Assembly: GCA_037013495.1 (NCBI GenBank)
Contig: CM072808.1
Location: 44,812,068 to 44,876,067 of the forward strand
Direction of reading: 5' to 3'
DNA length: 64,000 nucleotides
DNA from: Hippophae tibetana
Lineage: Eukaryota > Streptophyta > Magnoliopsida > Rosales > Elaeagnaceae
Each line of letters opens with the position of its first letter. The stretch's first letter is position 1. A program made the translations under genes and the position numbers. Shown one piece after another: positions 55,601 through 64,000 of this stretch. A model generated the notes under the pieces. It searched no databases and had not been told where the DNA came from. It saw only the letters and a list, made by a program, of their open reading frames with translations.

Positions 55601-56699
55601 GAATTAAAGGTTTGGAGATGGAAGATTGTGTGGGAGAGAAGATGTGAGTATTATGAGTCATATGGTTACAACAAACAGAATCAAAATACCATAAAGATTT
55701 ACCTGATGTGAGAGACAAGGCATTAGGAAGAGGATTACTAGGTTGTGAGAGAACATGTTTAAGAAGACCTTCAATTTCTTGAGGAGAGAAGGTAAATTTG
55801 TCATGATTGTCCTCAGAAACAGCAGCAGTGATAGATAAGGGATTCCGTGAGGAATGCTGAGAGGGATTCCGAAAGCAATCTCTGTTAAAGTGTCCTGGAC
55901 CCTTCTTGTGACAATAAATACATACCCGAATAGGACATGTAAGAAGCTCATGATTGGGGTTGTGACAGTAGGTGCAGCCTTGATGTTTGAAGTCCTCTTT
56001 AGAACCTTTTTTAGGGCGATAAAAAGGGGTGGAAAGAACATAATCTGTATGATGAACTTTGAAAACCCTCATTCGAGTTTCTTCAGAGCGAAGCTCGGTC
56101 ACAGTAGTATCTAAGGATGGAGAAGGACTCCGATGGAGTAAGGAAGCCCAAACAGGTTCAAATCGATCATGGAAAGCCATGAGAAAAATAACAAGATGCT
56201 GGTGATTACGGTAAGTTGCAAACATCTCAGCATCAATCTTGTTCGTCCAAGTTGGTTCAGAAAGAACGAATTGATCCAAAATAGTATGCATTTCAGAGAG
56301 AAATTGGTTAATGGTTTGATCAACCCTTTGGCGTTTGGTATAAAGAGTTGTTAGAAGTTGATATTGGTTGGCCAAATATGTTGTAGTGAAGCGAGCCTCA
56401 AGAAATTCCCAAACTTCTTTGGCAGTGTCAAAACACCCAAATTCACCATGGATGGAGGGTAAGGTGGTGTTACGAAATTAGGTAATAATTTGATGGTGTT
56501 TACTATCCCAGTCTTCAAGGTGGTCAACAAATAAGGAGTTGTTTTCAGTGGTTTCTTGGATAGGTATAGAGATATCACTAGTTATGAAACGTCATAGCTT
56601 ACGTCCTTTCAAGAAACTTTTCATTGCTTGTGCCCAGGCTAGGTAGTTAGTATCATAAAGGGTGGTAGAGATTGTTTTTGGGACATCATTTCGGTCCAT
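52626..56699 (-). pseudogene. Copia gag-pol, nearly full length with stops
   Basis: Starts MDRNDVPKTI at 56699 and ends at 52626. Gag has two zinc knuckles. The first, CTYCHNPNHELLTC, has normal spacing. The second, CIYCHKKGPGHFNRDC, has two extra residues before His. The protease motif is FDSVCCNHMT where DSGASNHMT is expected, so the catalytic Asp remains but the glycine is lost. Integrase shows the HLGH...C..C zinc site, the D-D-E region (IYSDVWGP, FIDDYSRFTW, PGTSQQNGRAERKHR) and the RT carries YVDDM. RNase H shows DADWVGD, EAEYRALA and CDNQSA. About eight in-frame stops lie near 56589, 56480, 55427, 54396, 54080, 53950, 53845 and 53705. Most replace a usual Trp or Gln codon. Confidence 0.93.
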
Positions 56700-56934
56700 T
56701 TTAACGAAATAATGGAGGAAATATAAAGCAAATATATAGAAACAAATATATAGAAACAGTATAAAGAAGATATCCTTAAAAATGAACAAAGGAGTTGAAA
56801 AGAAGCCTGGAACTGGGTTGAGGTGAGCCGGGTTGGAGTGAGCCGAGTTGAGTTGAGGTGAGCTGGGTTGAGAGTGAACCGAGTTAGGGTGAACCGGGTT
56901 GGCTATGATGAAGAGAGGCGAAATTTTGATACCA

Positions 56935-57178
56935 TGTGAAGAGTATAGAGAGATAAGAAGAAAGAATGATTTAATATTGTATTGATGTGTTTGAGAATGT
57001 ACATAGAGAACTCTATTTATAGAGTTGTAACAAGTGTAGTACAAGTGAAATAGTAAGTGTAATACAAGTGAAATAATACAAGTGTAATACAAGTGAAATA
57101 GTAGAAGTGTAATACAAGTGAAAGAAATGTAGTACAAATAAAGTATAAGTGAATTAAAATATCAAATATAACTTAACA
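56935..57178 (-). repeat. 5' LTR of the Copia element
   Basis: 244 bp, TG...CA, with the same symmetric TATA-like site near 57009-57026. Followed on its left by the primer-binding site (GATACCA on the + strand, 56928-56934). Confidence 0.93.
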
Positions 57179-57183
57179 AGAGT

Positions 57184-59485
57184 GATGAATAAAATCATTA
57201 AAAAAAAAAAGAGTCATTTTACCACATGATCTAAACAAGGTTTCAGGACACAAACTCATTGTAAGGAAGAAAGTTTCCTAAAAAATGCAGCTTAAGTGCT
57301 CAATAGCGTTTGGCTAAATAAAATTTTCAATTATTGACAATTTATGTTTGACCTCCACTTAGAGCTCACCAAAAGTCAATTACATAGGTCCACATGTAGT
57401 TATGTCTTACAGCTGGATCTGCTTACCCTTTCCAAATAAATTCATAATTCTCCCAAAATTCTCTTTTTCACACAGTTTTGATTCTATGAAACAATGACTT
57501 GCTGAACTATACAATAGTTATCAATGTATGCAAATAGTTTTGACATAGCTTGTGATTTATAATTTGAAGTCTTAAAAAGCAGAGGTCTCTAGCTGACAAA
57601 AAGAAAGTGAAACTAGTAGAAAATATATAGTATTAATTACATCCAGATTGAGATACTATCATATCTCTATCTACGATTAGTGTTTATCAGTACATGCATA
57701 AACTTGAGCCAAATGAAGTGTTGCAGATTGAACCGTTATTAGTTCTATATTCATCTTCATATTTTTTTTTTATAGATTTCGACTATGATATGAGAGTTAT
57801 TCTCTTATCAAAGTTTACTCCTTTTTCTTATAATTTTTTAAATTTTAATTAAATACAATCAATTGCGATTTGTAATGTTTTCGTCTAAATCTAGATTTAT
57901 GGTGTCACTTCTTCGCAGACTTTATTTAATGAGATTTGTTTGCATGTTTCCTTTATTGTTTATGCATTTTTTTTAATCTAATCTTAATTGTAGATCTATG
58001 TTTTATTTGTTCAAGATCATAATATTTTGAAAACCATGCTTATGAAGTTGGATGAATTTAATTAAAGATGTTTATGAATTTCTTATAACAATTTAAACAA
58101 ACAAAAATTCAAATGAAGTAAACATTAACGGTGCTAATAATGAAATGATTGTATTCGTGCTATAATATTATGTATGTAAATTATTATTTATTATATAATT
58201 GGATTCTCTTTGTATTTATAATTTGAAAGAAGGGAATTTTTTATTTTCTTAAAAAACATTTAATTATTTAACAACTCAACCCCATTACTCAAAGGAAAAA
58301 AAATGTTAGAAGTTGGGCCGAAGAATATAAAATGATTTCAAAATTTTATTACATCTACACTTTTTTTTTGTTTTTTTGTTTTTGAAATGATTTGATCTCT
58401 CTATTTTTTATTATTTTACATTTTAATGTTAATATTTTATTATATATATTTAGTTCAAAATTTTAGAAGAATTTGAATTTAAACTATAAAAATTAAAATT
58501 AAAACAAAAGTATAAAAATTAAAAGATTAAATTGTAACAGAATCAAAGTTATAAATTAGAAATAAAGAAACTATATTGTAAAATGTGAAGAAAAAATTAA
58601 TAACAATATGTATGATGTGTATTAGAAATAAACCACCAAGTTTTTTTTTCTACCTTGAGAATTAACAAGCAAATATTATCAATAACTTTTATGTAAATTA
58701 CATAAATAATTTTTGAATCTTTTTACAATCTGGACTATAATACCTTATTATTATTATTATTATTTTTATGATTTTATCTCTAGATTTTTTTAATTTCTCT
58801 CACTTTTTATATTATAATTTGATTTTTTTTAATTTTTACACATTAATCTAAAATCGAAGATAAATTTAAATTTTAACTTTAAAAATATATTAAAGTAATA
58901 ATATGAGAGTGTAAAAATAAAAAAAATAGAAAAATTAAATTATAAAGAAATGAAACGAGGAGAAAAAAATGTGAAAATTCAACCACAAAAGTATCAAATT
59001 GTATCAAAGATTAATAAGAAAACTAAGTTATTAAAAAAAATTAAAAATTATTTATGTAGTTCACTCATATAAAAATAAATATTCTTTTTATTTCAACTTA
59101 AAAGAATATCTTAAATAAAATGACTATCATTTAATTAATCCACAAATTTAGCTTTATCTTTATCAATCAATTATATTTCACCATTTCATTTGAGATGTTA
59201 TGTACAATCAGTCAATTATTGAATCATTTAAACAGGCATTCAATAATAATAGTCATCAAAAATAAAAAAATATATATATACAGCTATAGTATATTATTTG
59301 AAATAGACAGCTAACAGAATACACATTTTTTTTAAAATAATAGACCTTTAAAAAATAAAATCACCTCTTTATCGTTATCCTAATCAGCAATTTTATATAT
59401 TATATATGTATTGTATCTATATATATTAATAGAAAATATTTCTATTTTTTAAATAATTTTTTAATTTACTAAAAATATACAGATA

Positions 59486-59527
<42 letters not shown>

Positions 59528-61338
59528 AAAAATTCTATTTTTCAAATAATTTTTAAATTTATTAAAAATATTATATATGAATAATATTCTTACTGTATAA
59601 TATAATATAAGATAAGTATTCTAATAGTAAATTTCTTTTAAAAATAAATCATTTTAATCATTTTATTTTTAAATGGTTTATATCAAATTATATTATTTAA
59701 TATAAATGAAAAAAACACACATGATAAGAAACATTAATTATAAATCAACAATCTTATTTGTTAGCCATTTTTTTAATATTATAACCACCTACAACAAATA
59801 CCTCATAATTTATATAATTTTATAAATAAAAAAAACTTCATAAAACTACATGAATTCTTTTTTTATATATATATATAATATGGATTATTTTTAAACATAT
59901 AATTTTTTTTATTAAAATATTATATAATTATTTATTATTCATTTTTTCAATAATAATAATAATAATAATAATAATAAAGAACAACAGATAGATTTATGGA
60001 ATAAATTATTTAAAAAATATGTATAAATATTGTAATTCTTAACAAATACGATCATTATTTATAATTTTAAATTATATATGTGTATCTACATATAATAACC
60101 TAACCCTTTTCATAATATAAAGTTTTCGTCCAAAATTATTCAAAATGAGATTATAAATATCCCAAAATATACAAAGTGATGTACACAACAAGATGCTCAT
60201 CATAATGATCGTGATTGATTATCCCCTTCCTCACCTTTTTGGTTCATCATATCAGTATCACCAATGCCTATCTTTCCAAACTTCAAAAGTGATTTAAATT
60301 TTTGCAATCAATAAAAGAGAGTTTCTCGGGGTTTTTTTTTTTTTGGGGTCAAACATAGTGCTTCAATGGGTTATATTTTACCGATCGTTAATTTTTTTTT
60401 AACAACTAAATTTATTAATTATCCTTTTGTAAGCATTGCATTTGAGGTATCGTGTGACATTTGCTATCTAACATTTAAAAAAAATTAAAGTAATTAAAAT
60501 GATCTATTTAGAAGAGAAATAATCATTGAAATACATCTGTACAATATAAATAAAAAATAATTTCTGTAATAATAGAATTTTATTAATTATTTAATATTAT
60601 TATTATTTCGTAACGAAACAATAATAAAAATAATTATCAATTATATTTAAATTATAATTTTTATATTTTATAAATAAATAATTTTTTTAATATAACTAAA
60701 TTAAAAAAATATTAATTATAAAATAGGTTAAATATAAATTTTTAATATCAAATTATAATAATTGATATATTTTAAATTATAAGTCAAATCATTAGACAAA
60801 TTACATTAAAATTAAATTAAATTTAATATTAGTGGTTAATTTATCTTCAAATATAATATATTTATTATTAATATTTCATATTATTATTATAAAAAAATCA
60901 AATAATATATATATATATAAACATATTTTTTAAAGTTAAATTAATGATATTGTCTGAATAATACTGTATTTTACTAACTATAATGGTTATATGAAAAACA
61001 AATTACTTAGCACATCATGACAAGTTAACCAAAAAAAACCTCAATTACCTTATTTAATATATAGATATCACATAAATTATTGTTCTGTAACAATTTCTTG
61101 TAATCAAAATGCTCTAAAAAAATATCATGCCTAGCCATTCCTCACTGTACATTGTACTCTCCAAAAACAAAATCCCAACCTAAGATCATATGTTGTCGCC
61201 CTTTTTCTGTTAGTACCTATCTGATCAAAAAGAACATAAACCTTCCAAACGCCTAATTGGGCCGCAACAACCCAAAGAAAGAATACCTCAAATCACACAC
61301 ACACACAAAAAAAAAGGAAAGTAACCCAGGCCCAATCT
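57184..61338. other. Intergenic between ERG28/Copia and DUF1005
   Basis: No gene supported. The first 450 bp are less AT-rich but give no recognisable ERG28 exon in any frame. A (TA)n run lies at 59491-59522, an (AAT)n run near 59952-59977, and a short A/C run near 61295-61310. A minus-strand stretch at 60185-60275 (KFGKIGIGDTDMMNQ) is open but too short to call. Confidence 0.6.
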
Positions 61339-63241
61339 TTACTGTCGTAACTCCTTCCTAAGCTTCTGTGAAAACAAACGACAAGCATCCACACTGAGAT
61401 TAACGGCGGCAGCCAAAGCCACAAAAGCAGCCGCGTCTTCAGAACACGACACGTGTTGAACTCCAACCTCCACTTCTGGCCTAACACTACCTTTCTTCAT
61501 CCCCTTTACCTCAGACGACATTACAAACCCTTTATACGACACTTGACTCTGTCCAAATCCAAATCCAAATCCAAAATCCGATCCAGATCCAGAACCCGGC
61601 CTTGAATCGGGTCTTGATTCGCACGACGATGATCCAAAATCCGAGCTGTTCTGAGGGCTCAACCCAGGGAATGGTGAAACACCACCAGAGGCTACGTCAA
61701 TGGTAAACTTTCCGCCATTGGAGGCACTGACTGTTGAATTGGCTAGCGTAGCGGCATCAGCAGCAGTATCACTGTCTAGATCAAACCGATACCCAATTGA
61801 GTCGGCACCGGTTCCACGTACCCGACATGCCTCGAGCCGACCCCATGGTTTCCAGGTGCCGGCACCCGGTCGAAGAATAAGCCATGCGCCTGGATTGGAC
61901 CGGCTTACTGAATCCGATCCGGGTGATGCCACGAATGGCGTGATCATTGAGGCCAATGCCACGGGTGAACCAGAAAGATCGTGGACGGTTATGGACCAGC
62001 CTTTACGTTCCTTTGTGTTTTGCTCCTTTAGAGGTTTGAGAGAATGTAGCCAATTTCTCTTTCCGCTACTTTGTTTTGACGTTGTTCTGTAGTTTAACAA
62101 TAAAAACAGATGATTAGCGTTTTCTTTGAAAATTTGGTTTAATTAAGTAGTATAACACTTTTTCACAATAAATATTTCACTTTTAATCATCTTTCCTGCA
62201 TTTATGTTGATAAAAATATTTTTCTTTTGTCCAAAAATATTGTTTATATATTTTTTATGACACAAAAATGTTTTTTCAAGGGTAAATTAAAAATGAGAAA
62301 ATGGTTTGTTTTTGGTAGAGAATTTTGAGTTTTTATTATTTCTTTTAATTTAGAAATATTCTTTTGTTATAAACCAAAAATATTATTACATAATATAATA
62401 TTATTGTTTAATTAAACTCGATCGAAAATCATAAAAGGAAAAAAATGACCCAGTTGAAATTCTTTTGACTTTTCCTAATTTGGAAATACTAACAAACCAG
62501 GCTAAAATTGGTAAGATAGTAAATGCGCGAGAAGTTAATATTCTATTATTCTACTATGACTTTAATGATTTTCTTGTATTTTCTTTTTCAATTTTCTCAG
62601 CAAACAAATGGATAAAAAATAAAAGAAACAGGAATATAGGAAGAAAAAAACCTGGCTTTGAGATCGCTGGAACTTCTTAATCCAAACTTGCAAGTAAAAA
62701 CAGGCTGTTTAATACTGCCTTGAACCTGAAAAACTTGAGGACTACACTCGGGTTCACCATCGAACTGGAAAACAAATCTCGGGTCAGGTTCAGAACGAAA
62801 GTTCAAATGCAATTGAGCAAAGGAGCCTTTATTATTCTCGCCAATGGAAACCCAACCATTATGGAACACACAGGGCTTCGATTCCGCCGAGCCCAGATCA
62901 AGAGGCACCGAAATATTCCCCACCAAACTCGAAGACTGTAACCCACAAGTAGCACTACCAATCCGACCAGTGTAAACAGAAATCTTTAACAGAAGTTTCT
63001 TTTTGGATAGATTTTCGACTTGGGATTTATTTAGATTAAAACAAGCGGATATGGAGCGAGAACGGGCATGTGGGTTTGGATTATCATCTTGAGGGATTAA
63101 CAGAGGGATTGTGCCGAACTGTGTGGGGAAGTTTGAAAACTTGATTTTGCAAAAACATGGAGAAGTAGAAAGTTTAGAAGATATTGGGAATTTGAGGGCC
63201 AAGTCGGAAACAATGATCCGCACAAAAGGGCACGGATCCAT
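61339..63241 (-). CDS. DUF1005 family protein, two exons, 445 aa
   Basis: Exon 1 is 62652-63241 and exon 2 is 61339-62086. The intron is GT-AG (GCCAG|GTTTTT, CTACAG|AACAAC), and the Arg codon at residue 197 is split. The family is plant-specific, about 430-460 residues, of unknown biochemical role. Conserved landmarks: the start MDPCPFVRIIVSDLALKFP, then QVQGSIKQPVFTCKF, KERKGWSITVHDLSGSPVA, TPFVASPG, SNPGAWLILRPG, TWKPWGRLEA, GGKFTID, VSVQHVSC-like QHVSC and DACRLFSQKLRKEL at the C-terminus. A Gly-Ser then Gly-Phe repeat (about residues 361-375, encoded by repeats of CCAAAT and CCAGAT type at 61552-61600) is probably length-variable. No disruption was seen. Its closest Arabidopsis counterpart by memory is At1g10020, next to ERG28 (At1g10030). 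Confidence 0.93.
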
Positions 63242-64000
63242 ATTGGTGAAAATTGGAGGAGTAGAATAGAGAAGTACTGGGTTGTATAATGTTACGTTCT
63301 GTTTTTGAGAGATGGGTTTTCATATAAGAGGATTTTGCAAAGAAAATAAAGCTTCGAGGGATTGAAGGATACTGATATTGAGATTGAGATATGATTCATA
63401 TGAAGAAGCAACAGCCTGGAAAACAGCTGGGATTTTTGGGATGTAGAGGAGGATTTGGTGAGGCTGAGTTTAGTAAGCTGCGTGTGATCTCATCTTTCTT
63501 TATATTCGTCATATTGTCGCGTAGTGTACTAGTGTATATATAATTTTTGGTCTAATATTTTAATTTTTAAATTATAACATATAAGTGAGCGGAGCCATCT
63601 TGTTTTCTTTAAAAGCATTTTTATTTCTATAAATTTGTTATCACTTGATAATATATATCTTATTTATTTATTTGTTACCATAGTTGGATGAAATATTTTT
63701 TTTATCAATAAATGATTATTATATAGGCTGTATAAGGGGAAATAAAAAGGTTAGTGGATTGAGTTTTACTAAAATATTATATATTTTAAAAATTTAATAC
63801 TAAAACAATTTGAATTTTATGAAGTTTAATCTTAATAATGATAGTTAAATTTGAATTATTTCTAATATGTTTTAAACATTAATGAAAATATCATGATATT
63901 TTTTCAGCATTTCAATAAAAAAATTCATAAACAAAAATATTGTCTTCAAAATATCTTTCACAATTATTTGAAAATTTATTTAAAAAATCGTTAAGAATAT
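63242..64000. other. DUF1005 upstream region and AT-rich DNA
   Basis: 63242-63520 is less AT-rich and probably holds the 5' UTR and promoter of the DUF1005 gene. The remainder to the window edge is AT-rich without a gene. Confidence 0.55.

Larger units (their letters stand above)
52370..57183 (-). mobile_element. Complete-length Ty1/Copia retrotransposon, 4.8 kb, with target-site duplication
   Basis: Two direct LTRs bound the element: 52375-52612 and 56935-57178. The perfect 5-bp target-site duplication AGAGT is at 52370-52374 and 57179-57183. In minus orientation the 5' LTR is the right one. Next to it lies TGGTATC, the Met-tRNA primer-binding site. A polypurine tract (TTTGAGGGGAGA) precedes the left LTR. 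All Copia domains are present in the order gag, protease, integrase, RT, RNase H, but the coding region has several stops. The first 115 bp of the LTRs differ at about 4 sites. The rest of each LTR is a variable run of a motif around AGTACAAGTGAAAT. It lies in the same orientation as ERG28, inside what should be its first intron. Confidence 0.96.

Noticed and set aside
60185-60275. Minus-strand peptide containing KFGKIGIGDTDMMNQ
   Set aside because: It looks faintly gene-like but is short, has no start or splice context, and I cannot link it to a family. Not listed as a gene.

Overview
This is a very AT-rich stretch of plant nuclear DNA. PR-1, XTH, DUF1005 and ERG28 genes, plant Copia and Gypsy retrotransposons, CACTA and TRIM elements, plant-type introns and long (TA)n runs all say flowering plant. 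The protein sequences look eudicot and perhaps rosid, but I cannot name the species. No bacterial-type operon, CRISPR array, rRNA gene or tRNA gene was seen.

Region 1 (1 to about 26 kb) is a decayed tandem-duplication array around a small PR-1 cluster. Three intronless PR-1 genes lie on the + strand: 7027-7515, 21607-22095 and 25221-25736. The first two share promoter, coding region and 3' end. Between and before them the same modules recur again and again: a 280-bp module in four copies, an 'ATTAGC...CTCATAGG' motif in nine copies, and blocks of 1 to 2 kb. Insertions sit on top of this array: a TRIM retrotransposon with perfect target-site duplications (7695-8037), a tandem TRIM array (8729-9400), two related CACTA transposons in opposite orientation (about 11.7-13.136 kb and 16.855-20.02 kb, the second with a broken Tnp2 transposase), and a telomere-like minisatellite (16.47-16.80 kb).

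Region 2 (27-38 kb) is a transposon and pseudogene graveyard. It holds a Gypsy pol fragment bounded by 300-bp direct repeats and split by a 1.8-kb solo LTR with an exact 5-bp target-site duplication, a deleted Copia element (about 32.4-35.0 kb), and a dead RING-H2 gene bounded by 200-bp direct repeats.

Region 3 (38.5-64 kb) holds the ordinary genes: a four-exon XTH (38502-40627, minus), a 520-residue acidic type II membrane protein (47889-49451, plus), the two 3'-terminal exons of an ERG28 homologue (51313-52323, minus) and a two-exon DUF1005 gene (61339-63241, minus). A 4.8-kb Copia element (52375-57178, minus, target-site duplication AGAGT) sits 47 bp upstream of the first recognisable ERG28 exon. 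The expected N-terminal exon cannot be found on its far side. ERG28 and DUF1005 homologues are neighbours in Arabidopsis (At1g10030, At1g10020), so this pair is probably conserved microsynteny.

The PR-1 proteins would act in the apoplast in defence, the XTH in cell-wall xyloglucan remodelling, and ERG28 as an ER scaffold of sterol C-4 demethylation. These are neighbours, not a pathway. I did not find a convincing new biological system. The most unusual signals are the compensated hairpin at the 3' end of the PR-1 pair, the non-synonymous excess between the two copies, the repeated array, and the Copia insertion that appears to have decapitated ERG28.
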